A stretch of 6,920 bases of DNA from Alistipes sp. (GTDB taxonomy: Bacteria > Bacteroidota > Bacteroidia > Bacteroidales > Rikenellaceae). The position numbers were made by a program, and so were the translations under genes. The notes under the pieces are model-generated. The model had not been told where the DNA came from, searched no databases, and saw only the letters and a list, made by a program, of their open reading frames with translations. Shown here piece after piece: positions 1 to 6,573 of this stretch; position 1 is the stretch's first letter; each line of letters opens with the position of its first letter. The stretch lies in the NCBI GenBank assembly GCA_029051915.1, contig JAIDKM010000071.1:1-6920 (forward strand), written 5' to 3'.

Positions 1-966
1 GCCGCGGATCAGTCCCGCGGCTTTCAGTCCTTCCGCCAGCTTCAGGTAGGCGGCGCGGTGCACGTCGGAGTACATCATGCCGGGGCGGACGATTTCGGCC
101 GCATGGTCGTGCGCCGCCAGGACGATTTCATAGATTTCGCGTTGCTTCGGCGTGAATTTTCCGTTCACAGGGTAGGTTCGCGTGTGGTCCGAGCAGTAGT
201 TGTTCACCGTCTCGCCGCCGGCGTCGCACAGCAGCAGCCGGCCCGCTTCCAGTACGCCGTCGGCACAGACGTTGTGGAGCGTTTCGCCGTGTTGCGAGAC
301 GATCGACGGGAACGATACGCCCGCACCGTACGATTTGCTGATGCCTTCGATCGCTCCGGCGATTTCGCGTTCCACGATACCCGGGCGGCACATCTTCATC
401 GCCAGCGTGTGCATCTTGTAGCCGATGCGGAAGGCGCGTTCCAGTTCTTCGATCTCTTCGGCGCTCTTCACTTCGCGCATCTCCGCCACGGCGAACATCA
501 GGTCGACCGATTTGTACGTATGCAGCATGGCGGGTGCGATGCCCAGCAGCTCCGAGAGTTGGAGCTTCGTTTCGCCTCGGTAGGGCGGCAGATAGTGGAT
601 GCGGCGGCCTTGCGCCAGGGCTGCACGCAGGCGTTTTTCCAGCTCCGCCATCGGGTACGTCGTCGCGACGCCTGCTTCCGCGCCCAGTTCGTGCAGCGTC
701 GGCTGCGGGCCCATCCAGATGATGTCTTCCACGGTGAAGTCGTCGCCGAAGAGCATCTCTTCGCCCGTGTCGGCGTCGATCACTCCCGCCAGCGACGGGA
801 TGTTCAGCCCGAAGTAGTAGAGGAACGTCGAGTCCTGACGATAGTAGTAGGCGTTGTTCGGATAGTTGTTGGGCGACTGCATGTTGCCCGGCAGGAGGAT
901 CAACCCTCCGCCGATCTTCGTACGCAGCGTTTCGCGGCGTGCAGCATAGGTGTTGGCTGAAAACAT
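1..966 (-). CDS. pepP: Xaa-Pro aminopeptidase (M24B, PepP-like), C-terminus cut by window edge
   Basis: Metallopeptidase that removes an N-terminal residue preceding proline, probably cytosolic because no signal peptide is seen. The frame is open for 322 codons from ATG at 966 to the window edge; the family usually has about 450 residues, so roughly the last 130-140 are missing. Residues 1-160 match the aminopeptidase P N-terminal domain, with the typical stretch YYRQDSTFLYYFGL at 40-53. The M24 'pita-bread' domain starts near 165. Two metal-ligand aspartates are visible, D248 in CDAGGE and D260 in SDHTRTYPVNGKF, plus the conserved H231. The later His and Glu ligands would lie outside the window. 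It follows the esterase gene after 47 bp on the same strand, so co-transcription is likely. There is no strong ribosome-binding site, only AAGAGA upstream of the start. Family assignment is secure; the exact symbol is less so. Confidence 0.9.
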   Translation of the reverse strand, partial: MFSANTYAARRETLRTKIGGGLILLPGNMQSPNNYPNNAYYYRQDSTFLYYFGLNIPSLAGVIDADTGEEMLFGDDFTVEDIIWMGPQPTLHELGAEAGVATTYPMAELEKRLRAALAQGRRIHYLPPYRGETKLQLSELLGIAPAMLHTYKSVDLMFAVAEMREVKSAEEIEELERAFRIGYKMHTLAMKMCRPGIVEREIAGAIEGISKSYGAGVSFPSIVSQHGETLHNVCADGVLEAGRLLLCDAGGETVNNYCSDHTRTYPVNGKFTPKQREIYEIVLAAHDHAAEIVRPGMMYSDVHRAAYLKLAEGLKAAGLIRG

Positions 967-991
967 GGTTGTATCTCTTGGTTGCGGCGGC

Positions 992-1004
992 AGGTCGGAG
1001 ACCT
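992..1004. other. Short hairpin in the esterase-aminopeptidase gap
   Basis: A 5-bp perfect inverted repeat (AGGTC, 3-nt loop, GACCT on either strand) lies in the 47-bp gap between the esterase stop and the aminopeptidase start. No T-run follows it in the direction of transcription, so it is not a convincing intrinsic terminator. It could slow or process the message, or be chance. I see no promoter in this gap. Confidence 0.25.
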
Positions 1005-1013
1005 TGTCGTCTG

Positions 1014-1901
1014 TTAGTTTTCGTTTTTCGTTCGGAGCCGCTCCAGCCAGTCGAGCACGGCGGCTTGCCATTGGGCCCGGTAGCGGAAGTTCTCGCGGAT
1101 GCCCCAGCCGTGGCCTCCGACAGGGTAGACGTGCAGGGAGGCTTCGATGCCGTGTTGCTTCAGCGCGTTGTAGTAGAGCGTGCTGTTGGCCGGCGGTACC
1201 GCTCCGTCGTCGTCGGAGAGCAGCAGGAGCGTGGGCGGCGTCTGTTCCGTTACGCGGTTTTCCAGCGAATAGCGTGCCTCGCTCTCGGCGTCGCGGCCGG
1301 GCCCCAGCAGATTGTCGAACGATCCTTCGTGTGCGAGGCCTTTGCGGGCCGTGATGACCGGATAGAAAAGCACGGCGAAGTCGGGTTCGGTTTCCGCCAG
1401 GTTCGACGTCATGGCCGCCAGGTGCCCGCCCGCCGAGAATCCGGCGATGCCCACCCGTTCGGCGGCGTATTTTCCGGCTCCGGGCGCCAGCCCCTTCATG
1501 ATGCGGATCGCTTGCTCGGCGTCTTCCAGCGGTACTTCGGGATGGCCGGCCGGCATGCGGTATTTCAGTACGGCGGCCGTGATGCCGTTTGCCGCCAGCC
1601 ATTCGGCCACATCGTAGCCTTCGTAGTCCATCGCCAGCCGTTCGTAGCCGCCTCCGGGACAGATCACCACGGCCTGGCCTGTCGCTTCGGCCGGGTCGGC
1701 CGGGAAAATATAAAGTTCGGCTGCGGAGACGTTGCCTATGCGGTTGGGCGCCGGGAGGGTCTCGGGCGTCGAGATGCCGTTGCTGTGGGGCGCTGCGGCG
1801 TTGTCCCAGATCTTCACGGTGAGGGCTTGGCCGTAGTCTTGGGCGGCGGCCGGGAGCTTTGCGGTCAGCAGGAGAGGAAAGAAAGCGAGGAGTCGTTTCA
1901 T
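1014..1901 (-). CDS. Secreted alpha/beta-hydrolase esterase (acetylxylan-esterase-like)
   Basis: A 295-residue serine esterase of the alpha/beta-hydrolase fold, of the kind often annotated as acetyl-xylan esterase or 'endo-1,4-beta-xylanase B-like' lipase/esterase. A hydrophobic N-terminus (1-21, MKRLLAFFPLLL then AAAQ) predicts Sec export, cleaved near A20/Q21. There is no lipobox cysteine, so a periplasmic enzyme is likely. The oxyanion loop is PGGGY (82-86). The nucleophile elbow is GFSAGG, with S156. The acid is probably D232 in SDDDGAVPP, and the base is H264 in GGHGWG. All catalytic parts are present and the length is normal. The substrate is not deducible; deacetylation of plant or host glycans is an inference. 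The start codon is 1 nt beyond the leuS stop (TGACATG) with no Shine-Dalgarno, so translation is probably coupled to leuS. Confidence 0.88.
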   Translation of the reverse strand: MKRLLAFFPLLLTAKLPAAAQDYGQALTVKIWDNAAAPHSNGISTPETLPAPNRIGNVSAAELYIFPADPAEATGQAVVICPGGGYERLAMDYEGYDVAEWLAANGITAAVLKYRMPAGHPEVPLEDAEQAIRIMKGLAPGAGKYAAERVGIAGFSAGGHLAAMTSNLAETEPDFAVLFYPVITARKGLAHEGSFDNLLGPGRDAESEARYSLENRVTEQTPPTLLLLSDDDGAVPPANSTLYYNALKQHGIEASLHVYPVGGHGWGIRENFRYRAQWQAAVLDWLERLRTKNEN

Positions 1902-1902
1902 G

Positions 1903-4659
1903 TCAGATGACTATGTTGATGATTTTGCCCGGTACGACGATCACTTTTTTCGGCGCCTTGCCTTCGAGCCACTTCTGCGCTTCGGGTTGCGCCACGACGT
2001 CGGCTTGAATGTCGGCAGGCGTCGCCGAGAGGGGATATTCTTTCTTGAAGCGGAGCTTGCCGTTGATCGATACAGGGTATTCGAATGCGCTCAGCGTAAG
2101 GTATTTCTCCTCGAAAGTCGGGTAGGCCGCATCGCAGACCGATCCTTCGTGGCCCAGCACTTCCCACAGCTCCTCGGCGATATGCGGCGCAAAGGGCGCC
2201 AGCAGCACCGTGAGGGGTTCGAGGACGGCTCGCTTCGAGCATTCGCCCAGTTCGTTGAGGCAGATCATGAACGCCGCCACGGAGGTGTTGAACGAGAAGT
2301 TCTCGATGTCTTCCGACACTTTCTTGATCGTCTTGTGCAGCGTGCGCAGTTCTTTTTCTGTTGCCGGTTCGTCGTTGAGCAGCAGTTTGCCGTCGCGGTC
2401 GAAGAAGAGACGCCAGAAGCGGCGCAGGAACTTGTGCACGCCGTCGATTCCGTTGGTGTCCCAGGGTTTGGACTGCTCCAGCGGGCCGAGGAACATCTCG
2501 TACATGCGCAGCGTGTCGGCACCGTAGTTGTCGACAATGTAGTCGGGGTTCACCACGTTGTACATCGATTTCGACATCTTCTCCACGGCCCAGCCGCAGA
2601 CGTATTTGCCGTCTTCGAGGATGAATTCGGCTTCCTTGAAGTCGGGCATCCAGCGGCGGAACGCCTCGGTGTCGAGGATGTCGTTCTTCACGATGTTGAC
2701 GTCGACATGGATCTCCTGCGTCTCGTATCGGTCTTTGAGCCCGAGCGACACGAATTGGTTGGTGCCCACCACGCGGTAGACGAAATTCGAGCGGCCCTGG
2801 ATCATGCCTTGATTGACCAGTTTCTTGAACGGTTCTTCTTCGCAGACGTAGCCCAGATCGTAGAGGAACATGTTCCAGAATCGCGAGTACATCAGGTGGC
2901 CCGTGGCGTGTTCGATGCCGCCGACATAGAGGTCTACCGAGCGCCAGTATTCGTTGGCTTCACGGCTCACGAGTGCTTGGTCGTTGCGGGGATCCATGTA
3001 GCGGAGGTAGTAGGCCGACGACCCGGCGAATCCGGGCATGGTCGAAAGTTCGTAGGGGTAGCCTTCGGGCGTGTGCCATTCCGCGACACGGGCCAGCGGG
3101 GGTTCTCCTTGCTCGGTGGGGCCGAAGTTCTCGATGGGCGGCAGTTCCAGCGGCAGTTTGTCGGCCGTCAGCGGATAGGCCGCCTCGTCCTTGTAGTAGA
3201 TCGGGAAGGGTTCGCCCCAGTAGCGTTGGCGCGAGAAGATGGCGTCGCGCAGGCGGTAGTTGACGATGCGTTTGCCCAGGCCGCGGCGTTCCACTTCGTC
3301 GAACATCAGACCGATGGCTTCCTTGACATCTTTGCCGTCGAGGAATCCCGAGTTGATCATGCGGCCTTCTTTGGCATCGTAGGACTCCTTCTCGAGGTCG
3401 CCGCCTTCGACCACCGGGATGATCTCCAGCCCGAAGTGGCGGGCGAAAGCGTAGTCGCGCGAGTCGTGCGCCGGCACGGCCATGATGGCTCCCGTGCCGT
3501 AGCCGGCCAGTACGTAGTCCGAAATGTAGATCGGAATGGCCTTGCCCGTAAACGGGTTGATCGCATGGGAACCCGTCGCTACGCCGCTCACGCGCCGCGT
3601 CTCGGCGATGCGTTCGCGTTCGGAGCGTTTCTTGGCTTGGGCGATGTATTCTTCCACGGCGGCGCGGTTTTCGGGCGTCGTGAGGGCTTCGACCCATTCG
3701 TGTTCGGGGGCGATGACCATGAACGTTACGCCGAAAATCGTGTCGGGGCGCGTCGTGAAGATTTCGAGTTTCTTGTCCGAGCCTTCGACATCGAAGAATA
3801 CCTGGGCACCGACCGAGCGGCCGATCCAGTTGCGTTGAATCTCTTTGAGCGAGTCGCTCCACGCTACCTTGTCAAGACCGTCGAGCATGCGTTGGGCATA
3901 GGCCGTAACGCGCAGCGACCATTGCTTCATGCGCTTCTGTTCCACAGGATAGCCGCCTCGCACCGAAAGTCCGTCGCGCACTTCGTCGTTGGCCAGCACC
4001 GTGCCTAACTTCGGACACCAGTTGACCATCGTGTCGGCACGGTAGGCCAGGCGGTAGTTTTGCAGCACCTGTTCCTTTTCGGCTTCGTTCTTGGCGTTCC
4101 ACTCGGCGGCCGTGAAACGCATCTCCGTCGTGCAGGCGGCGTTCAGCCCTTCGCTGCCGTGCTTGGCGAAGGCTTCGACCAGTTCGGCTATGGGCCGCGC
4201 CTTCTGCGTGTCGTTGCAGTAGTAGTGGCCGTACATCTCCAGGAACGTCCACTGCGTCCATTTGTAGTAGGCCGGGTCGCACGTGCGCACTTCGCGTTCC
4301 CAGTCGAACGAGAATCCGATTTTGTCCAGTTGTTCGCGGTAGCGGGCTATGTTGCGTTCGGTCGTTACGGCCGGGTGCTGACCCGTCTGGATGGCGTATT
4401 GTTCGGCCGGCAGTCCGAATGCGTCGTAGCCCATCGGATGGAGGACGTTGAAGCCCTTGAGCCGTTTGTAGCGCGAGTAGATGTCCGAGGCGATGTAGCC
4501 CAGCGGATGTCCTACGTGGAGTCCCGCTCCCGAAGGGTAGGGGAACATGTCGAGGACGTAGAATTTGGGTCGTGCAGGATCGGCCTCGACACGGTAGGTG
4601 CCGCGCTCTTTCCAGCGGGCCTGCCATTTGGCTTCGATCTCTCTGAAATCGTATTCCAT
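1903..4659 (-). CDS. leuS: Leucyl-tRNA synthetase
   Basis: Class I aminoacyl-tRNA synthetase that charges tRNA-Leu in the cytoplasm; 918 residues and complete. The HIGH signature is HVGH (48-51) and the KMSKS loop is KMSKS (694-698). The CP1 editing domain lies between them, with the threonine-rich TTRPDT (302-307) and AVPAHDSRD, whose D399 and D402 match the spacing of the E. coli editing aspartates. The anticodon-binding helical domain runs from about 720 to 850, and the C-terminal tRNA-binding domain ends with [14 protein letters not shown]. It is longer than E. coli LeuRS (860) because of an insertion of about 55 residues near 147-201, before [11 protein letters not shown]. The zinc-knuckle region (214-240) keeps only C215, so zinc binding there is doubtful. 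I recall both traits from Bacteroidetes LeuRS. The start is chosen because [13 protein letters not shown] is the usual N-terminus. A possible promoter lies just upstream, and the esterase follows after 1 nt. Confidence 0.98.
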   Translation of the reverse strand: MEYDFREIEAKWQARWKERGTYRVEADPARPKFYVLDMFPYPSGAGLHVGHPLGYIASDIYSRYKRLKGFNVLHPMGYDAFGLPAEQYAIQTGQHPAVTTERNIARYREQLDKIGFSFDWEREVRTCDPAYYKWTQWTFLEMYGHYYCNDTQKARPIAELVEAFAKHGSEGLNAACTTEMRFTAAEWNAKNEAEKEQVLQNYRLAYRADTMVNWCPKLGTVLANDEVRDGLSVRGGYPVEQKRMKQWSLRVTAYAQRMLDGLDKVAWSDSLKEIQRNWIGRSVGAQVFFDVEGSDKKLEIFTTRPDTIFGVTFMVIAPEHEWVEALTTPENRAAVEEYIAQAKKRSERERIAETRRVSGVATGSHAINPFTGKAIPIYISDYVLAGYGTGAIMAVPAHDSRDYAFARHFGLEIIPVVEGGDLEKESYDAKEGRMINSGFLDGKDVKEAIGLMFDEVERRGLGKRIVNYRLRDAIFSRQRYWGEPFPIYYKDEAAYPLTADKLPLELPPIENFGPTEQGEPPLARVAEWHTPEGYPYELSTMPGFAGSSAYYLRYMDPRNDQALVSREANEYWRSVDLYVGGIEHATGHLMYSRFWNMFLYDLGYVCEEEPFKKLVNQGMIQGRSNFVYRVVGTNQFVSLGLKDRYETQEIHVDVNIVKNDILDTEAFRRWMPDFKEAEFILEDGKYVCGWAVEKMSKSMYNVVNPDYIVDNYGADTLRMYEMFLGPLEQSKPWDTNGIDGVHKFLRRFWRLFFDRDGKLLLNDEPATEKELRTLHKTIKKVSEDIENFSFNTSVAAFMICLNELGECSKRAVLEPLTVLLAPFAPHIAEELWEVLGHEGSVCDAAYPTFEEKYLTLSAFEYPVSINGKLRFKKEYPLSATPADIQADVVAQPEAQKWLEGKAPKKVIVVPGKIINIVI

Positions 4660-4691
4660 ATATGCGGTTGTTTTGTTTTCCGTTTTCCCCG

Positions 4692-4699
4692 CGAAGATA
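4692..4699 (-). promoter_or_regulatory. Probable leuS -7 promoter element
   Basis: Read on the minus strand this is TATCTTCG, one mismatch from the Bacteroidetes -7 consensus TAnnTTTG. It lies 33 bp upstream of the leuS ATG, giving an expected leader of about 27 nt. The sequence further upstream is very AT-rich but has no clean TTTG at the -33 position. The gap behind the glycosidase gene (4660-4732) holds no convincing terminator, so leuS could also receive read-through. Confidence 0.45.
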
Positions 4700-4732
4700 C
4701 GGAAAAACGAATTAAGAATTTAAAAACGAAGA

Positions 4733-5812
4733 TTAAAATTTGACATTTCCTCGCCCCGGCTTTCCTTCTACGGTTCGGATCGAGCCGTCGGGTTCGTGGA
4801 CAAGTTCGCAGTATTTCGCCGATCGCAGCGACGATACGCCGCCCGAGATCGCGCTGTCATGGTAAAACAGATACCATTGGCCGGCCGTTTCGCAGATCGA
4901 CTGGTGGGTCGTCCAGCCGACGACGGGCGTGAGCACGACACCTCGGTAGGTGAAGGGCCCGTAGGGGTTGTCGCCCGTGGCGTAGCATATTTCGTGGCCG
5001 GAGCCCGTGGAGTAGGTAAAATAGTATGTGCCTGCATGTTTGTGCATCCACGCGGCTTCGAAAAAGCGGTGGGGGTCGTCGGCTTTCAGCGGCCGGCCTT
5101 CGGCGTCGAGGAGGATCACCGGGCGGCTCTCTTCGGCCAGCGCGTGCATGTCGTCGGAAAGGCGGGCTACCCGGGCCGCCAGCGCCTCCTCGCCGGCTGC
5201 GGGCATGCGTTCTCGTTCGAGCGGCCGGTTGTCGGCGTATCGTTGGAGCTGGCCGCCTTGAAGCCCTCCGAAGTAGAGGTAGTATTCGCCCTCGTCTTCG
5301 AAGACCGCCGGGTCGATGCTGTAGGTGCCGGGGATCGGTTCGGGATCGGGCGCGAAGGGCCCTTCAGGACGGTCGGCGACCGCTACGCCGATGCGGAACA
5401 GCCCGTCGCGGTCTTTCGCCGGGAAGTACAGATAGTAGCGGCCTTCCTTGCAGGCCACGTCGCAGGCCCAGAGTTGGCGCGCGGCCCACGGCACCTGCTC
5501 CAGCACAAGGATCGAGTCCGTGCGGATCGCTTCGCCGCTGCGCGGGTCTACTTCGAAATGGCTGTATTCGCGCATGTCGTAATGGTTCCCGTCCGTGCGG
5601 TCGGTAACGGGCGATTTCCAGTCGCGGGTGCAGTAGACATGGATTTTTCCCTCGAATACGTGGGCCGCAGGATCGGCGGCGTAGTCGGTCGTGTCGAGGT
5701 AGCGCGGGCGGTCGCCGGATTGCGCCGACGACGTGGCGGCGAAGAATGAAAAAAGGATCGTAAGAAGAAGCGGCAGCCCGATCGGCCGTCCGGCCATGCG
5801 TGTGTTTTTCAT
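4733..5812 (-). CDS. Secreted glycoside hydrolase, family 43-like five-bladed beta-propeller
   Basis: A 359-residue exported glycosidase resembling GH43 enzymes, which cleave arabinose, xylose or galactose linkages in plant polysaccharides. A signal peptide covers 1-30 (positive MKNTRMAGR, hydrophobic LPLLLTILFSFFAA, cleavage after SSA), with no lipoprotein cysteine. Candidate catalytic residues follow the family pattern. The base is D47 in YAADPAAHVFEGKIHVY. The pKa-tuning aspartate is D167 in YSIDPAVFEDEGEYYLYFGG. The acid is E252 in FFEAAWMHKHAGTYYFTYS. H303 in TTHQSICE fits the conserved propeller-centre histidine. Residues 195-247 form a charged, Ala-rich insert between blades. The frame stays open to 6031, but I place the start at 5812 because the signal peptide begins there and a strong -7 element lies inside the longer frame. 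The exact substrate cannot be read, and no SusC/SusD genes are in view. Confidence 0.88.
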   Translation of the reverse strand: MKNTRMAGRPIGLPLLLTILFSFFAATSSAQSGDRPRYLDTTDYAADPAAHVFEGKIHVYCTRDWKSPVTDRTDGNHYDMREYSHFEVDPRSGEAIRTDSILVLEQVPWAARQLWACDVACKEGRYYLYFPAKDRDGLFRIGVAVADRPEGPFAPDPEPIPGTYSIDPAVFEDEGEYYLYFGGLQGGQLQRYADNRPLERERMPAAGEEALAARVARLSDDMHALAEESRPVILLDAEGRPLKADDPHRFFEAAWMHKHAGTYYFTYSTGSGHEICYATGDNPYGPFTYRGVVLTPVVGWTTHQSICETAGQWYLFYHDSAISGGVSSLRSAKYCELVHEPDGSIRTVEGKPGRGNVKF

Positions 5813-5828
5813 GTTGTCGTCCAGGTTG

Positions 5829-5850
5829 TTTGGGTTTCGGAAAGCCCAAA
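5829..5850. repeat. Palindrome over the glycosidase transcription start
   Basis: On the plus strand TTTGGGTTT, a CGG centre, AAA, one extra G, then CCCAAA make a 9-bp dyad with a single bulged base. It overlaps the last four bases of the presumed glycosidase -7 element and covers the expected transcription start. This position suits a repressor operator better than an RNA hairpin, though either is possible. The palindrome is seen directly; the role is inferred. Confidence 0.5.
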
Positions 5851-5854
5851 GGTA
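5847..5854 (-). promoter_or_regulatory. Glycosidase gene -7 promoter element
   Basis: Read on the minus strand this is TACCTTTG, an exact match to the Bacteroidetes -7 consensus TAnnTTTG and identical to the element before rpsL. It lies 34 bp upstream of the ATG at 5812, so the leader would be about 28 nt. The -33 region is only T-rich (TTTTA), without a clean TTTG. A weak -33 would fit a promoter that needs an activator. Confidence 0.65.
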
Positions 5855-5947
5855 GCGAAAAAGAATGTAAAATCGTAGCGGAATATGCAATGCGTTGGTT
5901 TTCATCGTTGTAAACCACTGGTTATAAGTTTTGCTTATTTTGTGGCA

Positions 5948-5974
5948 TTTGCGATAAGTAAATAGTATCGCAAA
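5948..5974. repeat. Perfect 9-bp inverted repeat in the divergent promoter region
   Basis: TTTGCGATA at 5948-5956 is followed by a 9-nt AT-rich spacer and its exact complement TATCGCAAA at 5966-5974. The half-site centres are 18 bp apart, close to two helical turns, which suits a dimeric DNA-binding protein. It lies about 95 bp upstream of the glycosidase -7 element and about 70 bp upstream of the rpsL promoter, so it could serve either. Two further ATCGC copies follow at 5976-5980 and 5984-5988. Confidence 0.55.
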
Positions 5975-5983
5975 AATCGCGAA

Positions 5984-6015
5984 ATCGCCGCGAATCCCGT
6001 CAAAAAGGCGGCGAT
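5984..6015. repeat. Perfect 8-bp inverted repeat just upstream of the rpsL promoter
   Basis: ATCGCCGC at 5984-5991 and its exact complement GCGGCGAT at 6008-6015 are separated by 16 nt. The right arm ends 5 bp before the rpsL -33 element. The arms are GC-rich in an otherwise AT-rich region and share the ATCGC core with the neighbouring 9-bp repeat. There is no T-run, so a terminator is unlikely. A protein-binding site is possible. Confidence 0.4.
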
Positions 6016-6019
6016 ATAT

Positions 6020-6049
6020 ATTGTATTTCAAAAAAAATGCGTACCTTTG
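6020..6049 (+). promoter_or_regulatory. rpsL promoter (-33 and -7 elements)
   Basis: The -7 element TACCTTTG at 6042-6049 is an exact TAnnTTTG match. ATTG at 6020-6023 fits the -33 TTG core with an 18-nt spacer containing an A-tract. The transcription start is expected near 6053-6056, giving a leader of about 52 nt before the rpsL ATG. Both elements and the spacing are good, as expected for a highly expressed ribosomal-protein operon. Confidence 0.8.
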
Positions 6050-6051
6050 CA

Positions 6052-6070
6052 GTCCATTTTGGACAATGGA
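6052..6070 (+). promoter_or_regulatory. Possible hairpin at the 5' end of the rpsL leader
   Basis: TCCATT (6053-6058) and AATGGA (6065-6070) can pair around a 6-nt loop. An overlapping alternative pairs GTCC (6052-6055) with GGAC (6061-6064), and the two are mutually exclusive. If transcription begins near 6053-6056 the first stem would sit at or near the extreme 5' end of the message. It could protect the message or bind a regulator. The stems are short and the function is speculative. Confidence 0.35.
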
Positions 6071-6107
6071 GATAGAATTTTTAACAACTTAAAGGACAGT
6101 TTAAGAA

Positions 6108-6491
6108 ATGCCAACTATTCAACAGTTAGTGAGAAACGGCCGTACGGCGTTGGAGGACAAGTCGAAGTCTCCCGCTCTGGCCGCGTGTCCCCAGCGTCGC
6201 GGCGTGTGTACGCGTGTGTACACCACGACCCCGAAGAAGCCTAACTCGGCTATGCGTAAGGTGGCTCGTGTGCGCCTCACCAACGGCAAGGAGGTCAATG
6301 CTTACATCCCCGGCGAGGGCCACAACCTGCAGGAGCACTCGATCGTGCTCGTTCGCGGCGGTCGTGTGAAGGACCTCCCCGGTGTTCGTTACCACCTCGT
6401 GCGCGGTGCGCTCGACTCGGCCGGTGTGGACGGTCGTCGCCAGCGTCGTTCGAAGTACGGTGCCAAGCGGCCCAAACCCGCAAGCAAATAA
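6108..6491 (+). CDS. rpsL: 30S ribosomal protein S12
   Basis: A 127-residue ribosomal protein of the decoding centre of the small subunit. The start [12 protein letters not shown] is the standard S12 N-terminus. The two signature loops are intact: [22 protein letters not shown] (from 39, with K43 and K44), and [10 protein letters not shown] leading into [19 protein letters not shown] (K88; D89 is the residue methylthiolated in some bacteria). Lysines stand at the usual streptomycin-resistance positions, so the sequence predicts the sensitive form. The basic tail ends in KRPKPASK. It has a strong promoter at 6020-6049, no Shine-Dalgarno (TTTAAGAA precedes the ATG), and is followed by rpsG after 82 nt. 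This is the head of the str operon, and fusA would be expected beyond the window. Confidence 0.99.
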   Translation: MPTIQQLVRNGRTALEDKSKSPALAACPQRRGVCTRVYTTTPKKPNSAMRKVARVRLTNGKEVNAYIPGEGHNLQEHSIVLVRGGRVKDLPGVRYHLVRGALDSAGVDGRRQRRSKYGAKRPKPASK

Positions 6492-6498
6492 TCGACAG

Positions 6499-6557
6499 AG
6501 AAACAACTTCGTTTCCGCCGGCTCCGGCCGTTGACGGGAACGGACTCAAGAAACAAC
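6499..6557 (+). promoter_or_regulatory. Structured rpsL-rpsG spacer with flanking direct repeat
   Basis: The spacer can form an inner stem GCCG (6517-6520)/CGGC (6525-6528) with a GCTC loop. An outer stem GTTTCC (6511-6516)/GGGAAC (6536-6541), with one G-U pair, stacks directly on it, leaving a 7-nt bulge (6529-6535) on the 3' side. The 9-nt direct repeat AGAAACAAC occurs at 6499-6507 and 6549-6557, flanking the structure. In E. coli, S7 represses its operon by binding the same intercistronic region. A similar role here is inference by position only. Confidence 0.4.
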
Positions 6558-6573
6558 AATCAAGTAAATAGCA

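Noticed and set aside
58..1910. Long plus-strand frames at 58-960 and 939-1910
   Set aside because: Both are codon-aligned mirror frames of the aminopeptidase and esterase genes, whose catalytic motifs are clear on the minus strand.
1900..4008. A 702-codon open frame on the plus strand opposite leuS
   Set aside because: It is codon-aligned with leuS, so it could only be interrupted where leuS uses TTA, CTA or TCA codons, which a GC-rich gene rarely does. It ends exactly at the TTA codon for Leu218. The translation is Arg/Val/Phe/His-rich with no recognisable domain.
4681..4709. Imperfect inverted repeat CGTTTTCC/GGAAAAACG around the leuS -7 element
   Set aside because: It has an unmatched base, is made largely of A/T runs, and sits in a region where such matches arise easily by chance.
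4060..5749. Plus-strand frames at 4060-4743 and 4796-5749
   Set aside because: These mirror the N-terminal part of leuS and the glycosidase gene. They have low-complexity Arg/Val/Gly composition and no domain.
5913..5923. 11-nt palindrome AACCA-C-TGGTT in the divergent region
   Set aside because: Five-base arms are short enough to occur by chance, and it lies at no clear promoter position. Worth keeping only if it proves conserved.
5813..6031. A 73-residue N-terminal extension of the glycosidase back to 6031
   Set aside because: It would precede a clean signal peptide, contains the TACCTTTG promoter element, and has AT-rich non-protein-like composition.
6126..6549. Minus-strand frames opposite rpsL and the spacer
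   Set aside because: They are reverse-strand shadows of the unmistakable S12 coding sequence.
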